DNA of 9,001 bases from Altererythrobacter sp. (GCA_023299945.1 JALZVZ010000146.1:1-9001), one strand, 5' to 3'. Counted from the stretch's first letter, positions 1-7,280 are shown. The notes: generated from the sequence alone by a model not told the origin. A program made the numbers and translations.

Positions 1-857
1 GCGGATTGCGGATCGGTTCCGTCAAAATCGAGGATGACCTTATCGCCGTCGCGCCACATGGTGCATTTGATTTTATACGGGCCAAAACCCTTGCCATCAT
101 CGCAGAGATAATCTTCGAAACTGACCTTGGTTTCGGAAACCGCTTGGCCCAGCAGAGCCTTCATCGCGCGGTGGTTGCGGGCCAGCAATTCCTTGGTTGC
201 CGACACATAAACATCATCGCCAAACCGCTCCGCCATTTCGACAACACGTTTGGACGCAACGCGGCACGATGCGATCAACGCATTGAGATCGGCCTGACAC
301 CAATCTGGCTTGCGCGTCTGATGCATCACCAGCTTCATCAGGTCTTCATTATATTCGCCCTTCTTCCAGATTTTTACTGGAGGAATGCGCACGCCTTCTT
401 CAAAGATTGAACTGGCATTGATCGGCATAGATCCCGGTACGCTGCCGCCAATATCGGATTGGTGACCGAACATGGCGGTGTAAGCGATCAAGCGGCCATC
501 CTTGAACACTGGCAGTAGCACGAGCCAATCATTGGAGTGGCTAACCGCGCCATCGCAGGAATAGGGATCGGATAGAAAGATCATGTCACCATCTTCCAGC
601 GTGCCATCATACAGCTTCAAAAAGCCATCAATGAAGCTGCCGAATTGGCCCACGATCATCTCGCCTGTGGGCGCAGCGATCAGCGGGAAGGCATCGCCTT
701 GCTCGCGGATACCGGGCGACATGGCGGTGCGCACGAGCGTCGCGTCCATCTCTATCCGGGCGTTGCGCAGCGCGTTTTCGATAATGTCCAGCGTGACCGG
801 ATCAAGATCGATCTTTTTGAACGGAGTGTCATTGGTTTCGATGATTTGTGCTGGCAT
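1..857 (-). CDS. Hydantoinase B / oxoprolinase subunit B (HyuB family), 3' part missing
   Basis: The minus strand is open from ATG at 857-855 to the left edge: 285 complete codons with no stop, starting MPAQIIETND. HyuB proteins pair with HyuA in cytoplasmic ATP-dependent amide-ring hydrolases (hydantoinase, 5-oxoprolinase, N-methylhydantoinase) or related carboxylases (acetone, acetophenone). Family members usually have about 500-600 residues, so roughly half is present. Visible family features: the N-terminal segment VTLDIIENALRNARIEMDAT (residues 21-40), SDPYSCDGAVSHSND (96-110) in place of the usual NDPYxGGTHLxD motif with its His and Asp kept (H107, D110), and GHQSDIGGSVPGSMP (131-145), the HxxDxGGxxPGS signature. 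The start lies 3 bp from the HyuA stop, with GGAAAGG at 872-866 as ribosome binding site (8-nt spacer). It is the fourth gene of the leftward operon. The family call is firm; the substrate is unknown. No in-window frameshift was seen. Confidence 0.9.
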   Translation of the reverse strand, partial: MPAQIIETNDTPFKKIDLDPVTLDIIENALRNARIEMDATLVRTAMSPGIREQGDAFPLIAAPTGEMIVGQFGSFIDGFLKLYDGTLEDGDMIFLSDPYSCDGAVSHSNDWLVLLPVFKDGRLIAYTAMFGHQSDIGGSVPGSMPINASSIFEEGVRIPPVKIWKKGEYNEDLMKLVMHQTRKPDWCQADLNALIASCRVASKRVVEMAERFGDDVYVSATKELLARNHRAMKALLGQAVSETKVSFEDYLCDDGKGFGPYKIKCTMWRDGDKVILDFDGTDPQS

Positions 858-860
858 GGT

Positions 861-2918
861 TTAGGCCTTTCCGCTCAAATTGATCATAATATTGCCGACC
901 GGATCGACAGTGGCGGTGCAGCCGTTTTCAACCAAAGTGGTGGAATCCATCTCGGTAATGATAGCCGGGCCAGGAATGATATCGCCCTGTTTCAGCTTTG
1001 CACGGTCATAGATCACGCCGGCGCGCTCCTCCCCATCCATCCACATGGTGTGGTCGCGGATCTTGGCAGCAGAGGGATCACCATTGCCCTTGGCCAATTC
1101 ATTAGCAGGCAGCGCAGGCGCTTCGCCCATGGCCACAGCGCGAAGGTTCACGATTTCATGCGGCGTATCCATGTTGAAGGTGAAGAGGCGCAAATGCTCC
1201 TCATTGAAGCGCGCTAGAATGCCTTCGATGCCATCCTTTTCGAGCAAGGCAGCATCAATGGTCAGCGGCACTTCGAAAGCTTGTCCGGCATAACGCACAT
1301 CGACTTCAAACTCGCTGGTCACGGCATTTTCAGGCACCCCATCCGCCAGCAATTCGCTGCAGGTTTGCGCCTTCATTTCTTCCAGCAAGGCGATCAATTC
1401 GGACACATCCGTATCCTTCGCCAGCTTGCTAAAGCTGCGCGCGGTTTCGGTACGCATGCGCGTAGTTGCATCGCCCAATGCGCAAAGCACGCCGGGGGAA
1501 ACGGGGCTGACGGCGGGCCAACTATCCATCAACCGTGCGACCGCATTTACATGCAAAGGCCCCGCCCCGCCAAAACCCATCAGCGCAAATTCGCGCGGGT
1601 CATAACCTTGCTGGACGCTGATCATACGCAGCGCGCCAAACATGTTTTCGTTCACAATATCGATGATGCCGCGTGCCGCCTCCATCAACCCGATGCCCAA
1701 TGCGTCGGCAATGGTCTGGACTGCCTTTTTCGCGCCTTCGCGGTCGAGCTTGAACGATCCACCCAGCAAATCCTCTGGAAGGTAACCCAGCACGACATTC
1801 GCATCGGTTACGGTCGGAACCACGCCGCCCTTACCATAAGCGACTGGGCCAGGAACCGCGCCTGCGCTTTCCGGACCAACCCGCAATGCTTTGGTCAATT
1901 CTGGAACGTGAGCGATGGAACCGCCGCCTGCGCCAACGGTTTTCACATCAAGCGCGGATGCTCGGACGGACAAATGCCCGACTTCTGTGGTTCGCTGACG
2001 GCGCGGCTCCAAGCCTTCGATTAGAGCGACATCGGTGGAGGTGCCGCCGACATCCAACGTCAGAATGTTTTTAAGGCCAGCGCTTTTCGCCACCCACAAT
2101 GCGCCAGTGACCCCGCCAGCAGGGCCGGACATCAGAATATTGACGGGATGCTCTTCTGCCTTTTGACTGCTCATCAAGCCGCCATCCGAACGCAGCAGGG
2201 ACAGCTTGCCTGTCAGGCCTTCCTTTTCCAGCCGATCACGCAGGTTTGAGACATAATTGCCAACAATCGGACGCACGGCGGCATTGGCCACGGTTGAAAG
2301 CGTGCGCTCATATTCCTGCATTTCAGGCAGCACTTCATGGCTCAGGGAAATGGGAATATCGGGCAATTCTTCAGCTGCGATTTCGCCAATGCGAGCCTCA
2401 TGCGCGCCATTAACATAGGCGTTAATCAGGCTGACGGTGAGCGCTTCAACATTTTGCGCTTTGAGTTTTTGCAAAGCTGCACGAACCGCGCTCTCGTCCA
2501 ATGGGCGCACTTCCTCGCCATCGGCTCCCATGCGGCCGGGAACGTCAAACGTGTCCTCCAGATGGGCGAGCGGCTGAGGCTTGGGCCAAACGATCCAAGC
2601 AGCCAGGCCTCCGGGCACAAAACTGCGCGCGATTTGCATAATATCGCGGTAGCCTTCGGTCACGATCAGGCCGACCTTCGCGCCCTTGCCTTCTAGCACG
2701 GCATTGGTGGCCACGGTTGTTCCGTGAAGGAAATATTCGATTGCGTTCGGCGCGACATCCGCCTCTTTCAGGATTGCATTGACGCCGTTCAAAATGCCCT
2801 CTGAACTGTCATGCGGCGTCGAGGGTGTCTTATGACGCCAAAACGCACCGGTCTCATCATTGAACAATAGAAGGTCAGTGAACGTGCCCCCTACATCAAC
2901 TCCCAAACGATAGCCCAT
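861..2918 (-). CDS. Hydantoinase A / oxoprolinase subunit A (HyuA family)
   Basis: A 685-residue cytoplasmic protein of normal HyuA length. These subunits have an actin/hexokinase-like ATPase fold and activate the substrate amide by phosphorylation, working with HyuB. In order: first phosphate-binding motif DVGGTFTD (8-15), HGTTVATN (65-72), SGPAGG (264-269), second phosphate motif DVGGTSTD (289-296), GAGGGS (329-334), GPESAGAVPGP (348-358) and PTVTDAN (368-374). The usual 'PACYG' after the GPxSAG motif reads PVAYG here, so the common Cys is absent. The ATG at 2918-2916 overlaps the TGA of the upstream lyase (TGATG), favouring translational coupling. It is followed 3 bp later by HyuB, its expected partner. 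Substrate candidates include N-methylhydantoin, other hydantoins, lactams and 5-oxoproline; a ketone-carboxylase-like role is less likely because no third subunit is seen. The family is certain; the substrate is open. Confidence 0.95.
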   Translation of the reverse strand: MGYRLGVDVGGTFTDLLLFNDETGAFWRHKTPSTPHDSSEGILNGVNAILKEADVAPNAIEYFLHGTTVATNAVLEGKGAKVGLIVTEGYRDIMQIARSFVPGGLAAWIVWPKPQPLAHLEDTFDVPGRMGADGEEVRPLDESAVRAALQKLKAQNVEALTVSLINAYVNGAHEARIGEIAAEELPDIPISLSHEVLPEMQEYERTLSTVANAAVRPIVGNYVSNLRDRLEKEGLTGKLSLLRSDGGLMSSQKAEEHPVNILMSGPAGGVTGALWVAKSAGLKNILTLDVGGTSTDVALIEGLEPRRQRTTEVGHLSVRASALDVKTVGAGGGSIAHVPELTKALRVGPESAGAVPGPVAYGKGGVVPTVTDANVVLGYLPEDLLGGSFKLDREGAKKAVQTIADALGIGLMEAARGIIDIVNENMFGALRMISVQQGYDPREFALMGFGGAGPLHVNAVARLMDSWPAVSPVSPGVLCALGDATTRMRTETARSFSKLAKDTDVSELIALLEEMKAQTCSELLADGVPENAVTSEFEVDVRYAGQAFEVPLTIDAALLEKDGIEGILARFNEEHLRLFTFNMDTPHEIVNLRAVAMGEAPALPANELAKGNGDPSAAKIRDHTMWMDGEERAGVIYDRAKLKQGDIIPGPAIITEMDSTTLVENGCTATVDPVGNIMINLSGKA

Positions 2919-3859
2919 CAGGCAGCAGTCCTTTCTGTAATGCCGGCCGGTTTTGGAAACCCGCCAGCTTTGCCGACCATCGCCGGCATTTCTTTGTTCA
3001 TAAGAGTGGCAAGCCAGTGGTTTGCCGCGATAGTTTTTTCCAGCGAGTGGCCGGTTTCAATGCCTGCCCGCTCCAGCATATAAAGCACGTCTTCAGTGGC
3101 AACATTGCCCGCCGCGCCAGGCGCAAATGGGCAGCCGCCAAGCCCGCCGATGGAGGCATCCACCGTGCTTGCGCCTGCTGCGACCGCGGCCCAAACATTG
3201 GCAAGGCCAGTGCCGCGCGTATTGTGAAAATGAACGCGCACTGGCAGCGGATTGATGGCGGCGCGCACCCGCTCAACAAGGCGGGCAACATGGGCAGGGT
3301 TTGCCACACCAATCGTATCGGCTAGCGCGATTTCAACCGGGCCAGATTGCGCGAGTTCCCGTGCCATGTGGACAACACGATCTTCGCTCACCTCGCCGTC
3401 GAAAGGACATCCAAAACTGGCGGCGATGGTGGCCTGCGCAGTAAGGCCAGCCTCTTTCGCCCGGGCAATAATATCGCGGCATACATCGATCGTTTCATCG
3501 CTAGTCTGGCCTTGATTTGCGATACCGAGACCATCTGTTGCCACCGCAACCGCGCCCAATTGATCAATCCGGCCCGAAGCTATTGCGCGCTCCGCCCCGC
3601 GCATATTCATGACGAGACCGATATAAGTGACATCGTCCCGCTGCGGCAGGCCGGCGCAGACATCATCAGCATCGGCCATTTGCGGCACCGCTTTGGGATT
3701 AACAAAGCTGGTCACTTCGATCCTACGAGCCCCTGCGTCTATGGCGCGGGCGATTAACGCAAGCTTGTCTGCGGCCGGGATAGAATGCTTTTCGTTCTGC
3801 AAGCCATCGCGCGGGCTGACTTCGACGATTTCGATGGAAGATGGCATTTCTGTATACAT
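2918..3859 (-). CDS. HMG-CoA lyase-like aldolase (DRE-TIM metallolyase)
   Basis: A 313-residue TIM-barrel lyase of the 3-hydroxy-3-methylglutaryl-CoA lyase family, which cleaves HMG-CoA to acetyl-CoA and acetoacetate. The catalytic set is in place with spacings that match human HMGCL as I know it: R17-D18 (SPRDGLQNE), E48 (IEVTSF), metal ligands H210 and H212 (HFHNT), C243 in GLGGCPFAPG and N252. Two differences from orthodox lyases stand out: HFHNTRG replaces the usual HxHDTYG, and ATDGLGIANQGQT (107-119) lies where HMG-CoA lyases carry their SE..F..KN segment. The barrel and chemistry are therefore secure, but the acyl-CoA substrate may differ. The start ATG (3859-3857) overlaps the regulator stop (TAATG) and has GAGAGGGG at 3876-3869 with a 9-nt spacer, better than the site before the in-frame ATG at 3847. 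It is the second gene of the leftward operon, followed by hyuA with a 1-bp overlap. Confidence 0.88.
   Translation of the reverse strand: MYTEMPSSIEIVEVSPRDGLQNEKHSIPAADKLALIARAIDAGARRIEVTSFVNPKAVPQMADADDVCAGLPQRDDVTYIGLVMNMRGAERAIASGRIDQLGAVAVATDGLGIANQGQTSDETIDVCRDIIARAKEAGLTAQATIAASFGCPFDGEVSEDRVVHMARELAQSGPVEIALADTIGVANPAHVARLVERVRAAINPLPVRVHFHNTRGTGLANVWAAVAAGASTVDASIGGLGGCPFAPGAAGNVATEDVLYMLERAGIETGHSLEKTIAANHWLATLMNKEMPAMVGKAGGFPKPAGITERTAA
3851..3858. promoter_or_regulatory. TGTATACA palindrome on the lyase start codon
   Basis: A perfect 8-bp palindrome sharing the core of the 12-bp intergenic palindrome (both contain TGTATACA). It covers the first codons of the lyase (ATG TAT ACA, read on the minus strand). 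It could be a secondary, roadblock-type regulator site about 734 bp downstream of the main one, or chance. Confidence 0.35.
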
Positions 3860-4527
3860 TACGCGACGCCCCTCTCACGCTCTGTCATACCCTTATGCGC
3901 ATCGCTATAGGCGTGAAATGCGCGGCGAATGTGACCCATCATTACTGTTTCAGCCCATACTCCATCACGCCGCTCAAAGGCAGATAAAAGATCGTTGTGC
4001 TCACTGTGCGAACGCTGAAACGCTTCGTGACTGTAATGATGCGCTGTGCGCCAAACCACTGGCTGTTCGATCAGAGCGGTGAGCAAATTCGTCAGGCGCC
4101 GCGAACCAGCGGCATCCAACACCAAAGCATGAAATTCGCGATTACGATCGAGGAAAGTTCTGACGTCAGGCTTTTGACCAGCAATCGCTGCGCCAATCGC
4201 CGCATTGCAGGCGCGCAATTGCGCCATAACATCCTCAGTCATCGCCTCGGCAGCGCGCCGCGCCGCATAACCCTCCAGCATCGCGCGCAGTTCAAATGCG
4301 TCACCCACATCACCCAGCGACCAATCCGAAACAAAGCTGCGCTGCGTGCCGGTGCGGCGGATCAGCAAGTCCGATTCCAAGCGCCTCAATGCATCGCGAA
4401 TCGGTGTGCGCGACACCCCGCAACGCTCTGCTAGAGCCTCTTCGCCCAAAGCGTCGCCAGCCGACAATTCTCCGGAGAGGATCATCGCTCTGATCGTATC
4501 ATATGCGCGGTCAGACGCCGTGGTCAT
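3859..4527 (-). CDS. GntR-family transcriptional regulator with FCD domain
   Basis: A 222-residue DNA-binding regulator of the FadR/FCD branch of GntR. The N-terminal winged helix-turn-helix (about 5-70) includes the typical LAERCGVSRTPIRDALRRLE stretch (32-51). The all-helical ligand domain FCD (about 75-205) carries the family's metal/ligand histidines: H133 (NREFH), H177 (SEHNDLL) and H199 (MMGHI). N129 stands where many relatives have Asp. Proteins of this type generally repress catabolic genes until a small carboxylate or pathway intermediate binds. It is the first gene of the leftward operon and is divergent from the receptor. A 12-bp palindrome 56 bp upstream of its start is the likely operator and implies autoregulation. 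The ATG at 4527-4525 follows AGGTGAGG at 4544-4537 (9-nt spacer); an out-of-frame ATG at 4534 opens only seven codons. The effector cannot be read from sequence. Confidence 0.93.
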   Translation of the reverse strand: MTTASDRAYDTIRAMILSGELSAGDALGEEALAERCGVSRTPIRDALRRLESDLLIRRTGTQRSFVSDWSLGDVGDAFELRAMLEGYAARRAAEAMTEDVMAQLRACNAAIGAAIAGQKPDVRTFLDRNREFHALVLDAAGSRRLTNLLTALIEQPVVWRTAHHYSHEAFQRSHSEHNDLLSAFERRDGVWAETVMMGHIRRAFHAYSDAHKGMTERERGVA

Positions 4528-4536
4528 AATTCATGG

Positions 4537-4544
4537 CCTCACCT
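4537..4544 (-). promoter_or_regulatory. Ribosome binding site of the GntR gene
   Basis: AGGTGAGG on the minus strand, 9 nt before the GntR ATG at 4527. It also lies 2 nt before another ATG (4534-4532), out of frame, which would encode MNYDHGV and stop. The core therefore faces two possible initiation codons; the longer spacer and family alignment favour 4527 for the regulator. Confidence 0.6.
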
Positions 4545-4582
4545 AAGTTACAGGAAGATGCGAGAAAGCTTGACTTTGGCAA

Positions 4583-4594
4583 ATTGTATACAAT
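4583..4594. promoter_or_regulatory. Perfect 12-bp palindrome, probable GntR/FCD operator
   Basis: ATTGTATACAAT is identical to its own reverse complement. It lies in the divergent promoter region, 56 bp upstream of the GntR start and 165 bp upstream of the receptor start. Short palindromes with a GTATAC core are typical operators of FCD-type GntR regulators (established for the family; the exact site for this protein is inference). Because the site contains TACAAT, a near-consensus -10 hexamer, on both strands, bound regulator would block RNA polymerase directly. It is the best candidate for control of both gene groups. Confidence 0.7.
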
Positions 4595-4612
4595 AAAGCC
4601 GGTCCAACGCAA
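4583..4612 (-). promoter_or_regulatory. Candidate promoter of the leftward operon
   Basis: On the minus strand, TTGCGT (4612-4607) is followed after 18 nt by TACAAT (4588-4583), which matches the -10 consensus at five of six bases; the -35 is poor. Transcription would start near 4576, giving a leader of about 48 nt before the GntR ATG. The -10 lies inside the ATTGTATACAAT palindrome, which fits autorepression. Prediction by eye only. Confidence 0.35.
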
Positions 4613-4632
4613 GTCGGCAATTGTTAAGCTGA

Positions 4633-4642
4633 CCTTGCAAGG
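4633..4642. repeat. Perfect 10-bp palindrome in the divergent intergenic region
   Basis: CCTTGCAAGG reads the same on both strands and sits 39 bp to the right of the GTATAC palindrome, nearer the receptor. It could be a binding site for a second regulator or chance; it has no GTATAC core and no partner copy was found. A 10-bp palindrome is not rare enough in 9 kb to be convincing alone. Confidence 0.3.
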
Positions 4643-4659
4643 GCTTTTACCGAACCGTC

Positions 4660-4723
4660 TTGTCTTTGAACTGGCGGCGCTTGAATAGCTGAGCACAAAA
4701 CAGGCAGAGGCCTCGCCTAAAAT
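4660..4723 (+). promoter_or_regulatory. Weak candidate promoter elements for the receptor operon
   Basis: Two weak possibilities upstream of the receptor: TTGTCT (4660-4665) with GAATAG (4683-4688) at 17-nt spacing, or TAAAAT (4718-4723), a five-of-six -10 match without a recognisable -35. The second would give a start near 4730 and a leader of about 30 nt. Neither is convincing. Apart from the two palindromes and these elements, the 232-bp gap 4528-4759 shows no gene. Confidence 0.2.
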
Positions 4724-4746
4724 GAGTCCAACGCCGCACTGAATTT

Positions 4747-4752
4747 GAGGGA
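4747..4752 (+). promoter_or_regulatory. Ribosome binding site of the TonB-dependent receptor
   Basis: GAGGGA lies 7 nt upstream of ATG 4760. The site overlaps the in-frame TTG at 4745, so initiation at that TTG, which would add MRELS, is improbable; the ATG also begins a textbook signal peptide. Confidence 0.65.
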
Positions 4753-4759
4753 ATTATCC

Positions 4760-7273
4760 ATGCGTAACTACCGTTTACTCGCCGCAGCATCTTTCGGCGC
4801 GATCGCATGCGCAGCAGCGCCGGCAATAGCTCAAGACGCAGGCGCTACGCCAGCTGCAGAAGAGGACGAAAACACAATCATCGTCACAGCCCGGCGCCAG
4901 AACGAGCGCTTGCAAGACGTCCCCGCCTCCGTCTCCGTTCTTACAGCAGACGCACTTTCGAAAACTGGCGCGAGCAATGCAGAAGACTTTGTTCAATTGA
5001 CGCCTGGTGTCACGATCGTGACCGGCACCGCAGAGGCTGGCGATACCCAGATCAACATTCGCGGCATCAATGGCGCGCGTGACGCGGAAAGCTCCGTTGC
5101 GCTGGTTGTTGACGGCATTCTGAAAACCAACACCGCACAACTCAACCAAACCCAAGGCACATTGCGTCAGGTTGAAATTCTGAAAGGCCCACAAGGCGCG
5201 CTATATGGACGCAACGCAGCTGCAGGCGCCATTGTTCTGCAAACGCTGAAGCCCAGCGATATTTTCGAAGGCGGGATCAAAGCATCATACGCCAATGAGA
5301 ACACGATCGAAGGAACTGCGCATATTGCCGGGCCTTTGGGCGATAATCTCGGTTTCGTTCTTTCCGGCTATTACCGCACAACAGACGGCTTTTTCCGCAA
5401 TGAATTCCTAGATGCAAAAGTTGTCGATGACCAAGAAGTTTGGACCATCGATGGCCGTATTATCGCAGGGCTAGGCGATGACACCGAACTGGATGTGAAG
5501 GCGCGCTATTCCCAGCTGAACGGCGCTTCCATCAACTTCAACTCATCCTTCCACCTGCCCAATTTTGCAGGCGTAAACCCAGCTTTTAACGAGGATGTGA
5601 ACGAGCATCAGTTTGGCTATTTCGGCAACATTCGCCCAACCAACGAGCAAGACAGCTTCGATATCTCGGCCAAAATTGAGCATGATTTTGGTAATATGTC
5701 GCTAACGGCATGGGCGCTTTATTCTGACGTTGATCAAAGCCTGACGGCAGACGGCACCTCTGCTGATTTTGGCCGCTTTATTTCGGCGGTTGATCCAGCT
5801 GCAGCCAATGTCGTGAACAGCTGCTTTGCCAGCACAGCGGCGCTAACCGGCTTTCCAGTGAACCAGCCGGGCTTTGTCGGTGCAGTGCCTGTGCCGTTCA
5901 TCTTTGATCCGGCCAATGGCTCCACCTTTGGCGCATACAGCCCCAGCACTTGTGATGGCACGCAGCTGCAAATTCGCAAGCAATCCGACATTAGCGGCGA
6001 GATCCGCTTGGCGTCGAATGGCGGCGATGCATTAAGCTGGCAATTGGGCGCTTACTTTCTCACCATTGACCGCGAAACCGGCGTCAGCATTGGCGGCGAC
6101 ACAGGCGCAGGCGTCAGCCGCGAATTGTTCAATGCCCCGGGCAGCGCAAACCCAACATCGCTGCTGCTCAACGACACATTCGACACCAATGTCTATGCCG
6201 TGTTCGCCAACGCAGAATATGAGTTCGGCGATCTGACCGCTGGCCTTGCTCTGCGTTACGATATTGAGGACCGTACATCAGAATCGCTCGTGCCAGCAGG
6301 CGCGCTTGATCCCTTCACTGGCGGCCCGATTAACCCCGGCTTGGCATTCGGCGCTTTCGCTCCGGTGGATGCAACGTTTAAGCAATTGCAGCCCAAGGTT
6401 AGCCTCAGCTGGAAGCCCAACCCAGATCTCAATTTCTATGCGAACTGGGGCATTGGATTTAAGTCTGGTGGCTTCAACAACCAAGGCTCCTCTGCCATCA
6501 TCAACGCCAATTTCGTTCAGTTCATTGGCGCGGACGTAAATATCCAAGACCAATATGACAAAGAGGTTTCCTCTGCGTTTGAGGCCGGTGTCAAAGGCCA
6601 GTTTGCCAATGGCGCGATCACATTTGATCTGGCGGGCTATTACACCAATATCGAAGACATGCAGTTCTTCGAGTTCTTCGTTGGCTCATTCGGATTGCTC
6701 CGCGTGGTCTCCAACATTGATGATGTTGATGTTTACGGGGTTGAGTTCAACACCTCTGCTGAAATCGTTGAAGGCTGGAAATTCTTCGGCTCAGTCAATG
6801 TCACCGATAGCGAGATCAAAGCGAACAGCTCGCGCCCAAGCACGGTCGGCAATAAGTCTCCCTACACGGCGGATTACACAATCAACCTTGGCACAGAGAT
6901 TGATGTTCCGTTCACCGACACCATCGATTTGATCTTGCGCGCTGATTACCGGATCACTGGCCCCACATTTTTCCACTCGTTCCAGGACCAAGACACGCCA
7001 ACATTGTTCTCAGGCTTGCTGCCCACCTCTGCGCTCGCGCTGCCTGACTTTGTGGGCGATGCAAATTTCGGCGTTGCCCAGCGCGAAGCCTTTGGTGTGC
7101 TCAATCTACGGGCTGGAATTGAAAGCGGCAATTTCAGCGCAGCTGTATTCGCCAACAATGCGCTTAACCGCGAATATCTCAACGAAGTGATCCCCGCAAT
7201 TGAATTTGGCGGATCATTTATCTCGCCCGGCGCACGCCGGTTGGTGGGCGTTGAAGTTGGCTTCGACTTCTGA
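4760..7273 (+). CDS. TonB-dependent outer-membrane receptor
   Basis: An 837-residue outer-membrane transporter that takes up a substrate using energy from TonB-ExbB-ExbD. The N-terminus is a signal peptide, MRNYRLLAAASFGAIACAAA and onward, with probable cleavage after AIA (24/25). Then come the TonB box TIIVTA (39-44), the plug domain (about 50-160) with the motif EILKGPQGALYGRNAAAGAI (139-158), and a 22-strand-type beta barrel with many alternating aromatic strands, ending VGVEVGFDF with the C-terminal Phe usual in outer-membrane proteins. No N-terminal FecA-like signalling domain is present, so control by an anti-sigma system is unlikely. Two cysteines (C355 and C398) bracket a long Pro/Gly-rich, probably extracellular loop and may form a disulfide. 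It heads the rightward operon: the hydrolase begins 7 bp after its stop, linking uptake to catabolism. Sphingomonads carry many such receptors for organic compounds; the ligand cannot be named. Confidence 0.95.
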   Translation: MRNYRLLAAASFGAIACAAAPAIAQDAGATPAAEEDENTIIVTARRQNERLQDVPASVSVLTADALSKTGASNAEDFVQLTPGVTIVTGTAEAGDTQINIRGINGARDAESSVALVVDGILKTNTAQLNQTQGTLRQVEILKGPQGALYGRNAAAGAIVLQTLKPSDIFEGGIKASYANENTIEGTAHIAGPLGDNLGFVLSGYYRTTDGFFRNEFLDAKVVDDQEVWTIDGRIIAGLGDDTELDVKARYSQLNGASINFNSSFHLPNFAGVNPAFNEDVNEHQFGYFGNIRPTNEQDSFDISAKIEHDFGNMSLTAWALYSDVDQSLTADGTSADFGRFISAVDPAAANVVNSCFASTAALTGFPVNQPGFVGAVPVPFIFDPANGSTFGAYSPSTCDGTQLQIRKQSDISGEIRLASNGGDALSWQLGAYFLTIDRETGVSIGGDTGAGVSRELFNAPGSANPTSLLLNDTFDTNVYAVFANAEYEFGDLTAGLALRYDIEDRTSESLVPAGALDPFTGGPINPGLAFGAFAPVDATFKQLQPKVSLSWKPNPDLNFYANWGIGFKSGGFNNQGSSAIINANFVQFIGADVNIQDQYDKEVSSAFEAGVKGQFANGAITFDLAGYYTNIEDMQFFEFFVGSFGLLRVVSNIDDVDVYGVEFNTSAEIVEGWKFFGSVNVTDSEIKANSSRPSTVGNKSPYTADYTINLGTEIDVPFTDTIDLILRADYRITGPTFFHSFQDQDTPTLFSGLLPTSALALPDFVGDANFGVAQREAFGVLNLRAGIESGNFSAAVFANNALNREYLNEVIPAIEFGGSFISPGARRLVGVEVGFDF

Positions 7274-7280
7274 TGCCAGC

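Noticed and set aside
6..410. Plus-strand open frame of 134 codons at the left edge
   Set aside because: Antisense to the clearly coding HyuB frame, which runs unbroken through the whole region.
645..1217. Plus-strand open frame of 190 codons across the hyuA/hyuB junction
   Set aside because: Antisense to two well-supported genes, with no recognisable motif.
1281..2024. Plus-strand open frame of 247 codons opposite hyuA
   Set aside because: It is entirely antisense to a clear HyuA protein with all family motifs; its translation has no recognisable domain and looks like a mirror of the coding strand.
4703..4717. GGCAGAGGCCTCGCC near-palindrome before the receptor
   Set aside because: It has no loop, a bulged base and no second copy; probably chance in G+C-rich sequence.
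4745..4759. TTG start giving the receptor five extra residues
   Set aside because: The ribosome binding site GAGGGA would lie inside the extension, and the signal peptide starts properly at ATG 4760.
7200..7280. TTG start extending the hydrolase into the receptor gene
   Set aside because: The added residues are a frame-shifted reading of receptor codons and are not needed by the family; ATG 7281 fits the length and the neighbouring stop.
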